From the NCBI RefSeq assembly GCF_902499045.1, contig NZ_CABVPL010000005.1, forward strand, positions 124,001 to 188,000: a stretch of 64,000 nt of DNA, in the 5' to 3' direction. The notes under the pieces are model-generated. The model ran no database searches, was not told the origin of the DNA, and saw nothing but the letters and a program-made list of their open reading frames with translations. Below are positions 1 through 9,872 of this stretch, in pieces. A program made the translations under genes and the position numbers. Position 1 is the first letter of the stretch. Each line of letters begins with the position of its first letter. Source of the stretch: Burkholderia latens. GTDB lineage: Bacteria > Pseudomonadota > Gammaproteobacteria > Burkholderiales > Burkholderiaceae.

Positions 1-1
1 G

Positions 2-1324
2 CTTCTCGAAGCCGCCCCGCGCGAATGGCGCGGCGGAAATTCCCAGCACACCCGCAACCTGCGCTGCATGCACGATGCGCCGCAGGACGTATTGGTCGGC
101 GCCTATCCCGAAGAGGAATACTGGCAAGACCTGCTGAAAGTGACCGGCGGCATCACGAACGAAGCGTTGGCGCGATTGGTGATTCGCGCGTCGTCGACGT
201 GTCGTCCGTGGATGCGTTCGCACGGCGTGCGCTTTCAGCCGCCGCTGTCCGGCGCACTGCACGTCGCGCGAACCAACGCATTCTTCATGGGCGGCGGCAA
301 GGCGCTCGTAAATGCCTATTACCGCAGCGCCGAAGCACTCGGCGTACAGATCCGCTACGACACGCCGGTCGACGCGATCGAGCTCGACGGCGAACGCTTC
401 GTCGCCGCGCGCAGCGGCGCACGACGCTTCGACGCACGCAGCTGCGTGCTGGCGGCCGGCGGGTTCGAATCCAATCGCGAATGGTTGCGTGAGGCCTGGG
501 GGCAAGACGAGCGCGGCGAGTGGCCCGCCGACAACTTCCTGATCCGCGGTACGCGGTTCAATCAAGGCGTGCTGCTCAAAACCATGATCGACGCCGGCGC
601 GGACACGATCGGCGATCCGTCGCAGTCGCACTGCGTCGCCATCGACGCCCGTGCGCCGCTGTACGACGGCGGCATCTGCACGCGCATCGACTGCGTATCG
701 CTCGGTGTCGTCGTCAACCGCGACGCACGGCGCTTCTATGACGAGGGCGAGGACTTCTGGCCGAAGCGCTACGCGATCTGGGGCCGGCTCGTCGCCGGGC
801 AACCGGGCCAGACCGCTTACTCGATCATCGACGCAAAAGCCGTCGGACGCTTCATGCCGCCGGTCTTTCCCGGCGTCAGGGCCGATTCGTTGCCGGAACT
901 CGCGCGCCGGCTGGACCTGCCCGAGCACGCGTTCGTCGACACGCTCCGCGCGTACAACGCCGCATGCCGGATCGGCACCTTCGACCATACGACGCTCGAC
1001 GACTGTCGTACCGAAGGGCTCTCGCCCGCCAAAACTCACTGGGCGCGCCCGATCGACACACCGCCGTTCTTCGGCTATGCATTGCGCCCCGGCATCACGT
1101 TCACGTATCTGGGGCTCAAGGTGAACGAACGTGCGCAGGTTCATTTCGGCGGAAGGCCGAGCGACAACCTGTTCGTTGCCGGTGAAATGATGGCCGGCAA
1201 CGTGCTCGGCAAGGGTTATACGGCTGGCGTCGGCATGTCGATCGGCACCGCATTCGGACGTATCGCCGGCACCCAGGCGGCGAAGGCCGCTCAATCGACT
1301 GGAGTCCAACGTGCAGAATCTTGA
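2..1324 (+). CDS. tcuA: Tricarballylate dehydrogenase TcuA, 5' truncated by window edge
   Basis: FAD-dependent dehydrogenase that oxidises tricarballylate to cis-aconitate, the first step of tricarballylate utilisation. The reading frame is open from base 2, upstream of the first in-frame ATG at 68, so the gene begins outside the window and its N-terminal FAD Rossmann motif is not visible. What remains (about 440 residues) has the flavoprotein fumarate-reductase-like body and the conserved C-terminal FAD segment ([18 protein letters not shown]). Its stop overlaps the GTG start of the next gene, and tcuB and tcuC follow in the order known from Salmonella. A LysR-type tcuR regulator would be expected upstream but is not in view. 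The identification rests on family recognition plus the diagnostic tcuABC order. Confidence 0.9.
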   Translation, partial: LLEAAPREWRGGNSQHTRNLRCMHDAPQDVLVGAYPEEEYWQDLLKVTGGITNEALARLVIRASSTCRPWMRSHGVRFQPPLSGALHVARTNAFFMGGGKALVNAYYRSAEALGVQIRYDTPVDAIELDGERFVAARSGARRFDARSCVLAAGGFESNREWLREAWGQDERGEWPADNFLIRGTRFNQGVLLKTMIDAGADTIGDPSQSHCVAIDARAPLYDGGICTRIDCVSLGVVVNRDARRFYDEGEDFWPKRYAIWGRLVAGQPGQTAYSIIDAKAVGRFMPPVFPGVRADSLPELARRLDLPEHAFVDTLRAYNAACRIGTFDHTTLDDCRTEGLSPAKTHWARPIDTPPFFGYALRPGITFTYLGLKVNERAQVHFGGRPSDNLFVAGEMMAGNVLGKGYTAGVGMSIGTAFGRIAGTQAAKAAQSTGVQRAES

Positions 1325-2513
1325 AGAACGCCTTCGCGACGCGCGGGCGCCCGCACCTGCGAGCCGGCCATCGGACGGCACGAGCCGTACCGCGGTCATT
1401 CGCGTGCTTCCCGTCACCGACAACGAAGCCGAAGTCGCGCGGCAGATGAGTATCTGCAACGCGTGCCGCTATTGCGAAGGATTCTGCGCCGTCTTTCCGG
1501 CCATGACGCGCAGGCTCGACTTCGCCAAGGCCGACGTCAACTACCTCGCTAACCTGTGCCACAACTGCGGTGCGTGCTACCACGCATGCCAGTACGCACC
1601 GCCGCATGAATTCGCCGTGAACGTGCCGAAGGCGATGGCGCAGGTCCGCTTCGATACCTATGTCGAGTATGCCTGGCCGGCGTCGATGGGCAAGCTGTAC
1701 CAGCGCAACGGCCTCACGATCGCACTCGCCCTCGCGGCCGGGCTCGCGCTGTTTCTGCTGCTCGGCATCGGAACGCATGGCTCGCTGCTGAATGGTCCGA
1801 ACGGCGGCAACTTTTATGCGGTCTTTCCGCACAACCTGCTCGCGGTGATGTTCGGCGGCGTCTTCGCGCTGGCGATGCTCGCGCTCGGCATCGGCGTGTC
1901 GCGATTCTGGCGCGACGTGTCCGCGGGAACGGCGAGCGCACCCGCGGTCGCGGAAGCGGCCAAGCACGCGCTCGCGCTGACCTATCTCGATGGCGGCCAC
2001 GGTGATGGCTGCAACGAATCGGACGACGCGTTCACGCTCGCTCGACGGCGGTTCCATCACTTCACGTTCTACGGATTCATGCTGTGCTTCGCGGCGACCG
2101 TGGTCGCGACGTTCTATCACTACGTTCTGGACCTGCACGCGCCTTATGCATTCCTGAGCGTTCCCGTGCTGCTCGGCACGGCGGGCGGCATCGGCCTGCT
2201 GATCGGACCGGCCGGCCTGCTGTGGCTCAACGTGCGTCGCGACCCCGCGCGGAGCGATCCGAAGCAGCGCCCGATGGATCGCGGCTTCATCGCGCTGCTG
2301 ATGCTGGTGAGCGCGTCGGGACTGGCGCTGCTTGCGTGGCGCGACACCGGCGCGATGGCGTGCCTGCTGGCGATCCATCTCGGTGCCGTGATGGCGCTGT
2401 TCGCTACGTTGCCGTACGGAAAATTCGCTCACGGCATCTTTCGCTGCGCCGCGCTGCTCAAATCGTCGATCGAAAAGCGCCAGGCCAATCGCCTGCAACC
2501 GAGCCCGGATTGA
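1311..2513 (+). CDS. tcuB: Tricarballylate utilisation iron-sulfur membrane protein TcuB (CitB family)
   Basis: Membrane-bound electron-transfer protein that re-oxidises TcuA FADH2 and passes electrons to the respiratory quinone pool. Of 400 residues, the N-terminal part carries two four-cysteine clusters, [11 protein letters not shown] (Cys 49, 52, 55, 59) and [11 protein letters not shown] (Cys 83, 86, 89, 93), typical of two [4Fe-4S] centres. About six hydrophobic segments follow from residue 130 onward. The GTG start at 1311 overlaps the tcuA stop by 14 bases, which indicates translational coupling. Length matches the family. Confidence 0.92.
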   Translation: MQNLEERLRDARAPAPASRPSDGTSRTAVIRVLPVTDNEAEVARQMSICNACRYCEGFCAVFPAMTRRLDFAKADVNYLANLCHNCGACYHACQYAPPHEFAVNVPKAMAQVRFDTYVEYAWPASMGKLYQRNGLTIALALAAGLALFLLLGIGTHGSLLNGPNGGNFYAVFPHNLLAVMFGGVFALAMLALGIGVSRFWRDVSAGTASAPAVAEAAKHALALTYLDGGHGDGCNESDDAFTLARRRFHHFTFYGFMLCFAATVVATFYHYVLDLHAPYAFLSVPVLLGTAGGIGLLIGPAGLLWLNVRRDPARSDPKQRPMDRGFIALLMLVSASGLALLAWRDTGAMACLLAIHLGAVMALFATLPYGKFAHGIFRCAALLKSSIEKRQANRLQPSPD

Positions 2514-2579
2514 ACCGGGCCGCGCGCAGCGGGCGGGCATCACGCCAGATTCACACACAACATTCACAGGAGACAACTC

Positions 2580-3896
2580 ATGAATCGCTCACCGACAGCT
2601 GCGCAGGACTGCGCCGCCGCCCGCACGTCCAGGCTCGGCACGGTCCTGCGCGTAACCAGCGGCAATTTCCTGGAGCAATTCGACTTTTTTCTCTTCGGCT
2701 TCTATGCGACGGCGATCTCGCGCGTGTTCTTTCCGACGGCCAGCGAGTTCGCATCCCTGCTGCTCACGTTCGCGGTATTCGGAGCGGGATTCCTGATGCG
2801 TCCGCTGGGCGCGATCGTCCTGGGCGCGTATATCGACGAAGTGGGCCGGCGCAAAGGGCTGATCGTCACGCTCTCGATCATGGCGAGTGGGACGGTTCTC
2901 ATCGCATGTGTGCCCGGCTATGCGGAGATCGGGCTCGCCGCGCCCGTGCTGGTGCTGATCGGCCGCCTGCTGCAGGGGTTTTCCGCGGGCGCGGAACTCG
3001 GCGGCGTGTCCGTCTATCTGGCGGAAATGGCGACGCCGGGAAACAAGGGCTTCTACACGAGCTGGCAGTCGGCCAGCCAGCAAGTCGCGATCGTGATCGC
3101 GGCGGCCGTCGGCTATGTGCTGAATCATCTGCTGACGAGCCACGAAATCGCGGCGTGGGGCTGGCGCATCCCGTTCTTCATCGGTTGCGCGATCGTGCCG
3201 GCGATTTTCCTGCTGCGCCGCACGCTGCAGGAAACCGACGAATTCAACGCGCGCAAACATCACCCTCGTGCGCGTGAAGTCTTCGCGACGATGCTGAAAA
3301 ACTGGCGCACGGTATTTGCCGGCATGCTGCTCGTGGCGATGACGACGACGACCTTTTATCTCATCACGGTCTATACGCCGACCTTCGGCAAGGCCGTCCT
3401 GAAGCTCTCCACGGCGGACAGCCTGATCGTCACGTTGTGCGTGGGTGTGTCGAACTTCTTCTGGCTGCCGGTCGGCGGCGCGCTGTCGGACCGCATCGGG
3501 CGCAAGCCGATTCTCGTTGCCATCACGATCCTGGCCATTGCGACGTCGTATCCCGCGCTTGCTTGGCTGTCGTCCGCACCGAGCTTCGGGCGCATGCTCG
3601 CCGTGCTGCTGTGGCTTTCGTTCTTCTTCGGCATGTACAACGGCGCGATGGTCGCGGCGCTCACCGAAATCATGCCCGCCAACGTTCGCGTGGCCGGCTT
3701 CTCGCTCGCGTTCAGCCTCGCGACCGCAGTCTTCGGCGGCTTCACGCCGGCCGTGTCGACCTATCTGATCGAAGTGACTGGCGACAAGGCGGCGCCCGGA
3801 TACTGGCTCAGCTTCGCCGCATGTTGCGGGCTATTTGCAACCGTTGCGCTCTACCGGCGAGGCGGCGCCGCGGAGCGCGCCGCTTCACTTGCGTGA
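2580..3896 (+). CDS. tcuC: Tricarballylate/citrate proton symporter TcuC (MFS, metabolite:H+ symporter family)
   Basis: A 438-residue inner-membrane carrier with the 12-segment MFS pattern and the loop 2-3 motif GxxxDxxGRRK, seen as [12 protein letters not shown] near residue 85. A second, similar motif ([12 protein letters not shown]) sits near residue 300. It should import tricarballylate, and possibly citrate, for TcuAB. The ATG at 2580 is preceded by AGGAGACAACTC, a good ribosome-binding site, 66 bases after tcuB. Substrate specificity is inferred from the operon. Confidence 0.9.
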   Translation: MNRSPTAAQDCAAARTSRLGTVLRVTSGNFLEQFDFFLFGFYATAISRVFFPTASEFASLLLTFAVFGAGFLMRPLGAIVLGAYIDEVGRRKGLIVTLSIMASGTVLIACVPGYAEIGLAAPVLVLIGRLLQGFSAGAELGGVSVYLAEMATPGNKGFYTSWQSASQQVAIVIAAAVGYVLNHLLTSHEIAAWGWRIPFFIGCAIVPAIFLLRRTLQETDEFNARKHHPRAREVFATMLKNWRTVFAGMLLVAMTTTTFYLITVYTPTFGKAVLKLSTADSLIVTLCVGVSNFFWLPVGGALSDRIGRKPILVAITILAIATSYPALAWLSSAPSFGRMLAVLLWLSFFFGMYNGAMVAALTEIMPANVRVAGFSLAFSLATAVFGGFTPAVSTYLIEVTGDKAAPGYWLSFAACCGLFATVALYRRGGAAERAASLA

Positions 3897-4033
3897 CGGG
3901 CGTCGGTGCGCCGTGCGTACGGGATGCGGACGCGCGGGCGCCCGTCGCGTCCCGCGGGCGGCGCAAACGGGCGGCGCAAACGAGTGGCACAAACGCGCGG
4001 CGCAACGATGCGCCGCGCCGATCGGCAATCGAC

Positions 4034-5380
4034 CTACCGCTCGGCCGACGGCAGCAGGATGCTGCGCGGAATCGACAGGATCAGCACGCAACTGACCAGC
4101 AGGCACGCGCCGAGCGCATACGTGCCGTTGTTGATGTTGCCGGTCATTTCCTTCGCGATGCCGGTGATCATCGAACCCGTGAAGCCGGACAGGTTGCCCA
4201 CCGAGTTGATCAGCGCAATACCGGCGGCGGCGGCCGTGCCCGACAGGATCTGGCCGGGGAACGTCCAGTAGATCGGCATCAGCGCGAGGATGCCGCACGT
4301 CGCAATGGTCAAGAATACGATCGACAGCGCTACGTTCTGCGCGCATGCCGCGCTCAGGATCAGTCCGACGCCGCCGATCAGCGCGGGAATCGCCGCATGC
4401 AGGCGCCGCTCGCCGGTCTTGCGCGAGTGCGACGCATTCCACACCATTGCAAAGATGGCCGTCAGGTACGGAATCGCGGTGAGCAGGCCGATATGCAGCG
4501 GGCTCTTCACGCCCGACGCGCGGATGATCGACGGCAGCCAGAACGCCAGCCCGTAGAAGCCGGTATTGAACGTGAGCAGGATGAAGGTGAGCAGCCACAC
4601 GCGCGGGCTGCGCAGCGCGGCACCTGCGCTGTGCGACTTGTGCGTGGCTTCGCGTTCGAGGTTGCGCGACAGCACTGCCTTCTCGTCGGCGGACAGCCAC
4701 TTCGCCGATTGCGGACCATCGCCGAGACAAGCCAGCACGATGAACGCGACGACCACCGACGGCAGCCCTTCGAGCAGCAGCATCCATTGCCAGCCGCTCA
4801 TGCCCGACAGCCCGTGCGTCTGTTCCATCAACCATCCGGAAACCACGCTGCCCAGCGTGAGACTCAACGGGATCGCCACCAGGAAGCCCGACATGGCCAC
4901 GCTCTGGCGACGCGCCGGAAACCAGTAGTTCATGTACAGGATCACGCCCGGGAAGAAGCCCGCTTCGCACAGGCCGAGCAAAAAGCGCAGCGTATAGAAC
5001 ATGGTGGACGTCTGCACGTGGAAAAACTGCGCGAGCGGCACGATGAACGCCATCGACGACGACACGATGCCCCACGTGATCATGATCCGCGCGATCCAGA
5101 AGCGCGCGCCATAGCGGTGCAGCAGCAGGTTGCTCGGCATCTCGAACAGAAAATAGCCCCAGAAGAAAATGCTCGCGCCCAGTGCGTAGACGCTGTCGCT
5201 CAGGCGCAGGTCGTCGAGCATCTGCAGCTTCGCGAAACCCACGTTGACGCGGTCCAGGTACGCGACGACGTAGCAGAGCAGCAGCAACGGCAGGATGCGC
5301 CGCATGACCTTCCGGTAAAGGGCGTCCTCGGACGAGTCGGCCGCGGCCGGCGCGGCGGCGGTCTGGGTAATGGATGGCAT
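4034..5380 (-). CDS. MFS transporter, anion:cation symporter family (sugar-acid uptake)
   Basis: A 448-residue permease of the ACS family, which includes glucarate, galactonate and tartrate carriers. The sequence shows about 12 membrane segments, the N-terminal ACS signature (YLDRVNVGFAKL) and an acid-substrate family pattern throughout. The open frame extends to 5551, but I place the start at the ATG at 5380: AGGAGA lies just upstream of it, and the extra residues do not look like protein. It is divergent from the LacI gene at 5681, with GntR-like operators between them. With the dehydratase pair downstream, it probably imports a pentonate or hexonate. The exact substrate cannot be read from the sequence. 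Confidence 0.82.
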   Translation of the reverse strand: MPSITQTAAAPAAADSSEDALYRKVMRRILPLLLLCYVVAYLDRVNVGFAKLQMLDDLRLSDSVYALGASIFFWGYFLFEMPSNLLLHRYGARFWIARIMITWGIVSSSMAFIVPLAQFFHVQTSTMFYTLRFLLGLCEAGFFPGVILYMNYWFPARRQSVAMSGFLVAIPLSLTLGSVVSGWLMEQTHGLSGMSGWQWMLLLEGLPSVVVAFIVLACLGDGPQSAKWLSADEKAVLSRNLEREATHKSHSAGAALRSPRVWLLTFILLTFNTGFYGLAFWLPSIIRASGVKSPLHIGLLTAIPYLTAIFAMVWNASHSRKTGERRLHAAIPALIGGVGLILSAACAQNVALSIVFLTIATCGILALMPIYWTFPGQILSGTAAAAGIALINSVGNLSGFTGSMITGIAKEMTGNINNGTYALGACLLVSCVLILSIPRSILLPSAER

Positions 5381-5439
5381 CGGTCTTGTCTCCTGATCGT
5401 GTAGGTGTTCTTCGTACCGGCGGGTCCGGCCATGCGCGG

Positions 5440-5455
5440 ATGTTACCGATAACAT
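5440..5455. promoter_or_regulatory. GntR/LacI-type operator 1
   Basis: ATGTTACCGATAACAT is a 16-base near-perfect inverted repeat with a central CG, the form bound by LacI/GalR-family regulators and close to the known gluconate repressor (GntR) operator. It lies 60 bases upstream of the MFS start and 226 bases upstream of the LacI start. Its right flank, a CCGG followed by an A-run, is repeated beside the site at 6803. Confidence 0.75.
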
Positions 5456-5504
5456 TCCGGGGCGAAAAAAAACCGCCGACGGGACGACGGGAGCAACCGG
5501 CGCT

Positions 5505-5520
5505 CTGATACCGATAACAT
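5505..5520. promoter_or_regulatory. GntR/LacI-type operator 2
   Basis: CTGATACCGATAACAT shares the right half and core of the 5440 site and has a degenerate left half. The centres of the two sites are 65 bases apart in the divergent region, about six helical turns, so one tetramer could bind both. Repressor identity (the product of 5681) is inferred from proximity. Confidence 0.6.
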
Positions 5521-5680
5521 CAATCAAGTTAGCATGCCGTGACGTGTGCATTCAAGACCTGCTCCACGAGTGGTTTCCCTAGTGCGTGCGTCGCGACGGC
5601 GAGCGCGCAGCGGCCGGCCTGTACGGGATCCGGCACCGGTATGATGTAGCCTTCTCAGGCTCCTCCCGATCGCGATTCCG

Positions 5681-6718
5681 ATGCCCAGTCCCACCGCCGT
5701 CCGGCCCGCCGGACCGCCCCGCATGTCCGACGTAGCGCGCCTCGCCGGCGTATCGAAGATGACAGTGTCACGCGTGCTTGCCGGCCACAGCGTGGCCGCC
5801 GACACGCGCGAACGCGTCTGCCGGGCGATCGAACAGCTGGGCTACGTGGCCGATGCCGCGGCAGGCGCACTGTCGTCGGGACGCTCGGAATTCGTCGCGG
5901 TGCTGGTGCCGTCGCTGTCGAGCTCCAACTTTTCCGACACGGTACGCGGCCTGACCGATGCGCTCGAGCCGCACGGCCTGCAACTGCTGCTCGGCGACAC
6001 CGACTACGACCTCGAACGTGAAGAACGGCTGGTGCGCTCCATGCTGCGCCACCAGCCGCGCTGCATCGCGTTGACGGGTGCGCAGCATACCGATGCGACG
6101 CGCAAGCTGCTGGAGCGTTCGGCCATTCCGGTGGTCGAGATGTGGGATCTGCCCACGCGGCCGATCGATACCGCCGTCGGTTTTTCGAACGTGCGCGCCG
6201 CGCGGGCGATGGTGCGGCACCTCGCCGAGCGCGGGTACCGGCGCATCGGCTTTCTCGGCGGCGCCAGCGAACTGGACCGCCGCGGCCTGGACCGGCTCAA
6301 GGGATATCAGGCGGAAATCAAGGCACTTGGATTGTGCGCGCCGCGCGTCGTACGGCTCGGCGAGTCGCCGATCACGATGAGCCACGGCGGGCCGGCCATG
6401 GCGGCCATGCTCGAGCAATGGCCCGACACCGATGCGGTGATGTGCGTGAGCGACATGTCGGCGTTCGGCGCGATCATGGAGTGTCACCGGCGCGGCCTGT
6501 CCGTGCCCGCGGACGTGGCCGTGGCCGGCTTCGGCAACTTCGAGGTCGCGAGCTGCTGCCACCCGACCATCACGACGGTGTCGGTCGATGCGTATGGCAT
6601 CGGCCTGCACACGGGCGAGGCGCTGCTTGGCGCGCTGCAACGCCGCGATGACGGCGAACCGGTCGAATCGCGCTGCATCCGTATCGACTACACGATCGTC
6701 GCGCGGGAAAGCGCCTGA
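5681..6718 (+). CDS. LacI-family transcriptional repressor, gluconate-repressor type
   Basis: A 345-residue regulator. Residues 15-65 form the LacI helix-turn-helix and hinge (MSDVARLAGVSKMTVSRVLA), followed by a periplasmic-binding-protein-like effector domain to the C-terminus. It resembles GntR (gluconate operon) repressors in the DNA-binding region, and the three flanking palindromes match that operator class. It probably represses the divergent MFS gene, itself, and the dehydratase operon at 6867, with a sugar acid or its 2-keto-3-deoxy product as inducer. Inducer identity is inference. Confidence 0.88.
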   Translation: MPSPTAVRPAGPPRMSDVARLAGVSKMTVSRVLAGHSVAADTRERVCRAIEQLGYVADAAAGALSSGRSEFVAVLVPSLSSSNFSDTVRGLTDALEPHGLQLLLGDTDYDLEREERLVRSMLRHQPRCIALTGAQHTDATRKLLERSAIPVVEMWDLPTRPIDTAVGFSNVRAARAMVRHLAERGYRRIGFLGGASELDRRGLDRLKGYQAEIKALGLCAPRVVRLGESPITMSHGGPAMAAMLEQWPDTDAVMCVSDMSAFGAIMECHRRGLSVPADVAVAGFGNFEVASCCHPTITTVSVDAYGIGLHTGEALLGALQRRDDGEPVESRCIRIDYTIVARESA

Positions 6719-6802
6719 CCGGCCGAGTCGCGGCTGCGGACGCGGCGCGAACGCAAAATCGCCCTTCCTCTACACGAAATCTCCGTGCTAACATCGGCCC
6801 GT

Positions 6803-6818
6803 ATGTTACCGGTAACTA
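6803..6818. promoter_or_regulatory. GntR/LacI-type operator 3, upstream of the dehydratase operon
   Basis: ATGTTACCGGTAACTA contains the perfect 12-base palindrome GTTACCGGTAAC (6805-6816). It lies 49 bases upstream of the dehydratase ATG, where it could block transcription. It shares both the palindrome and the downstream CCGG plus A-run flank with the site at 5440. Confidence 0.75.
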
Positions 6819-6866
6819 TCCGGCACGAAAAAAACCGGCCACGGCCCCAATCGGAGACAGCCCGCC

Positions 6867-8648
6867 ATGTCACAACCCGCTCGCCGCCTGCGCAGCCAGG
6901 AATGGTTCGACGATCCCGCGCATGCCGACATGACCGCGCTCTATGTCGAGCGCTTCATGAACTACGGCCTGACGCGCGACGAGCTGCAGTCCGGGCGCCC
7001 CATCATCGGTATCGCGCAAACGGGCAGCGATCTCGCGCCGTGCAACCGCCACCACATCGAACTGGCCGAGCGCACGAAGGCCGGCGTCCGCGACGCGGGC
7101 GGCATTCCGATGGAGTTCCCCGTGCATCCGCTCGCCGAGCAGAGCCGCCGGCCCACGGCCGCGCTCGATCGCAATCTCGCATACCTCGGGCTGGTGGAAG
7201 TGCTGCATGGTTTCCCGCTGGACGGTGTGGTGCTCACGACCGGCTGCGACAAGACCACGCCCGCATGCCTGATGGCCGCGGCCACGGTCGACATGCCTGC
7301 GATCGTGCTGTCCGGCGGGCCGATGCTCGACGGCTGGCACGAGGGCAAGCGCGTCGGCTCGGGCACGGTGATCTGGCATGCGCGCAACCTGCTGGCGGCC
7401 GGTGATATCGACTACGAAGGATTCATGCAGCTGACCACGGCGTCGTCGCCGTCGATCGGCCACTGCAATACCATGGGCACGGCGCTGTCGATGAACAGCC
7501 TCGCCGAAGCGCTCGGCATGTCGCTGCCGGGCTGCGCGAGCATTCCGGCCGCGTACCGCGAGCGCGGCCAGATGGCATACGCGACGGGCAAGCGCGCGGT
7601 CGAGCTGGTTCGCGAAGACGTGCGCCCGTCCAGGATCATGACGCGCGCGGCGTTCGAGAACGCGATCGTCGTCGCGTCCGCGCTCGGCGCCTCGACGAAC
7701 TGTCCGCCGCACCTGATCGCGATTGCGCGCCACATGGGCGTCGAACTGAGCCTCGACGACTGGCAGCGCTTCGGCGAAGCCGTGCCGCTGCTCGTCAACT
7801 GCATGCCGGCCGGCGAATACCTCGGAGAAAGCTTTCATCGCGCCGGCGGCGTGCCGGCGGTGCTGCGCCAGCTCGACGCGGCCGGCCTGCTGCGGCGCGA
7901 CTGCCTGACGGTATCCGGCCGTGCGATCGGCGAGATCGCCGATGCCGCGCCGGACGCCGACCGCGACGTGATTCGCACGCCTGAAGAACCGCTGAAGCAT
8001 GGCGCGGGCTTCATGGTGCTGTCGGGCAACTTTTTCGACAGCGCGATCATGAAGATGTCGGTGGTCGGCGAAGCCTTTCGCCGCACCTATCTCGCCGAGC
8101 CCGGTGCGGAGAATACGTTCGAGGCGCGCGCGATCGTGTTCGACGGCCCCGAGGACTACCACGCGCGCATCAACGATCCGGCACTGCAAATCGACGAACA
8201 TTGCATCCTGGTGATTCGCGGCTGCGGCACGGTGGGCTACCCCGGCAGCTCGGAAGTCGTCAACATGGCGCCGCCCGCCGAGCTCGTGAAGCGCGGCGTG
8301 ACGTCGCTGCCGTGCCTGGGCGACGGACGCCAGAGCGGCACGTCGGCCAGCCCGTCGATTCTTAACGTGTCGCCGGAAGCCGCGGTGGGCGGCGGCCTCG
8401 CGCTGCTGCGCACGAACGACCGCATTCGCGTCGACCTGAATCGCCGCAGCGTCGACGTGCTCGTCGATGAAGACGAACTCGCGCGCCGCCGCGAGACCGC
8501 GAGCTTCGCCGTGCCGCAGGCGCAAACGCCGTGGCAGGAGCTCTATCGCCGGTTCGTCGGCCAGCTGTCCACCGGCGGCTGTCTCGAACCGGCCACGCTG
8601 TATCTGAAGGTGATCGAGCAGCGCGGCAACCCGCGCCATTCGCACTGA
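6867..8648 (+). CDS. IlvD/Edd-family sugar-acid dehydratase (pentonate dehydratase type)
   Basis: A 593-residue Fe-S dehydratase that removes water from a sugar acid to give a 2-keto-3-deoxy acid. It closely resembles the D-xylonate/L-arabinonate dehydratases (Caulobacter XylD type) over its whole length. Three conserved cysteines are visible in the expected cluster contexts: APCNRHH, TTGCDKTTPAC and GHCNTMGTA. The C-terminal region GDGRQSGTSASPSI is family-typical. The start ATG at 6867 follows a GGAGA site. It is followed at once by a FAH-fold dehydratase, which points to the non-phosphorylative (Weimberg-like) pentose route to 2-oxoglutarate semialdehyde. Xylonate, arabinonate or a related acid cannot be told apart here. 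Confidence 0.87.
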   Translation: MSQPARRLRSQEWFDDPAHADMTALYVERFMNYGLTRDELQSGRPIIGIAQTGSDLAPCNRHHIELAERTKAGVRDAGGIPMEFPVHPLAEQSRRPTAALDRNLAYLGLVEVLHGFPLDGVVLTTGCDKTTPACLMAAATVDMPAIVLSGGPMLDGWHEGKRVGSGTVIWHARNLLAAGDIDYEGFMQLTTASSPSIGHCNTMGTALSMNSLAEALGMSLPGCASIPAAYRERGQMAYATGKRAVELVREDVRPSRIMTRAAFENAIVVASALGASTNCPPHLIAIARHMGVELSLDDWQRFGEAVPLLVNCMPAGEYLGESFHRAGGVPAVLRQLDAAGLLRRDCLTVSGRAIGEIADAAPDADRDVIRTPEEPLKHGAGFMVLSGNFFDSAIMKMSVVGEAFRRTYLAEPGAENTFEARAIVFDGPEDYHARINDPALQIDEHCILVIRGCGTVGYPGSSEVVNMAPPAELVKRGVTSLPCLGDGRQSGTSASPSILNVSPEAAVGGGLALLRTNDRIRVDLNRRSVDVLVDEDELARRRETASFAVPQAQTPWQELYRRFVGQLSTGGCLEPATLYLKVIEQRGNPRHSH

Positions 8649-8681
8649 TCCAACCGCCCCACGACTCTTGCCGAGCTGACC

Positions 8682-9863
8682 ATGCGCAATCTCTCCGCTT
8701 CCGACTGCCTGCCGCACGACCTCGCTAACGCACTGCTGATCGGCCGCGTCTGGCGGCACGACGGTGCCCACGCGGGCCCGAGCGTCGTCGCCGTGCGCGG
8801 CGGCGAATTGTTCGACATCACGCGCACCGTGCCGACCACCGCGGATCTGTTCGACCGCGCCGATGCAGTCGAGCACGCGCGTACCGCTCCCGGCGAATCG
8901 CTCGGCCGCGTCGAGCCGCTGCTGCAGGCGGCGCTCGACGGCACGTCCGGCGCCGCGCGTCTGCTCGCGCCGTGCGACGTGCAGGCGATCAAGGCGTGCG
9001 GCGTCACGTTCGCGGTCAGCCTGATCGAACGCGTGATCGAGGAGCAGGCCGGCGGCGATCCGGCCAAGGCGCGGGACGTGCGCGAAACGATTGCCGCGAC
9101 CATCGGCACCGATCTGTCGAAGATCGTGCCCGGTTCGGAAGCCGCGATGCGCCTGAAGGCGGAACTCGAGCGCCGCGGCGCGTGGTCGCAATACATGGAA
9201 GTCGGCATCGGCCCCGATGCGGAGGTGTTCTCGAAATCGCAGCCGATGTCCGCCGTCGGCTTCGGCGCGGACGTCGGGCTGCTGCCGGCATCCGTCTGGA
9301 ACAACCCGGAACCGGAGATCGTGCTGGCGGTGAGCAGCGCGGGCACGCCGGTAGGCGCGACGCTCGGCAACGACGTGAACCTGCGCGACATCGAAGGCCG
9401 CTCGGCGCTGCTGCTCGGCAAGTGCAAGGACAACAACGGCTCGTGCGCGATCGGCCCGTTCGTGCGGCTGTTCGACGACGGCTTCACACTGGACAGCGTG
9501 CGGCACGCGAGCGTGTCGCTGCGCGTCGAAGGCGCGGATGACGGCTTCGTCCTCGACGGCATCAGCCACATGCGCGAGATCAGCCGCGACCCGACCGAGC
9601 TGGTCGCGCAGACCTGCGGCACGCACCATCAGTACCCGGACGGCTTCATGCTGTTCCTCGGCACAATGTTTTCGCCGATCCAGGATCGCGACGCGCCGGG
9701 CGGCGGCTTCACGCATCACCTCGGCGACCGCGTGACCATCTCCACGCCCACGCTCGGCGCGCTGGTCAACACAGTGCGGCTGTGCACCGAGATCGCGCCG
9801 TGGACGTTCGGCGTGCGCGCGTTGTATGCGAATCTGGCGGCGCGGGGGCTGCTCGGTGCGTGA
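8682..9863 (+). CDS. FAH-family 2-keto-3-deoxy-pentonate dehydratase (XylX-like)
   Basis: A 393-residue fumarylacetoacetase-fold protein. It aligns over its full length with Caulobacter XylX-type 2-keto-3-deoxy-xylonate dehydratases, including the central LGNDVNLRDIEGRSALLLGK segment and a metal-site region after residue 190. The expected reaction converts 2-keto-3-deoxy-pentonate to 2-oxoglutarate semialdehyde. It lies 33 bases behind the sugar-acid dehydratase and is presumably co-transcribed. The final enzyme, 2-oxoglutarate-semialdehyde dehydrogenase, is not beside it; the aldehyde dehydrogenase at 17583 belongs to another cluster. Confidence 0.82.
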   Translation: MRNLSASDCLPHDLANALLIGRVWRHDGAHAGPSVVAVRGGELFDITRTVPTTADLFDRADAVEHARTAPGESLGRVEPLLQAALDGTSGAARLLAPCDVQAIKACGVTFAVSLIERVIEEQAGGDPAKARDVRETIAATIGTDLSKIVPGSEAAMRLKAELERRGAWSQYMEVGIGPDAEVFSKSQPMSAVGFGADVGLLPASVWNNPEPEIVLAVSSAGTPVGATLGNDVNLRDIEGRSALLLGKCKDNNGSCAIGPFVRLFDDGFTLDSVRHASVSLRVEGADDGFVLDGISHMREISRDPTELVAQTCGTHHQYPDGFMLFLGTMFSPIQDRDAPGGGFTHHLGDRVTISTPTLGALVNTVRLCTEIAPWTFGVRALYANLAARGLLGA

Positions 9864-9872
9864 CGCGGTACG

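Noticed and set aside
6870-9719. A 949-codon open frame on the minus strand opposite the dehydratase and FAH genes
   Set aside because: Arg/Ala/His-rich random composition with no domain, and it lies opposite two well-recognised enzymes. High G+C produces such shadows.
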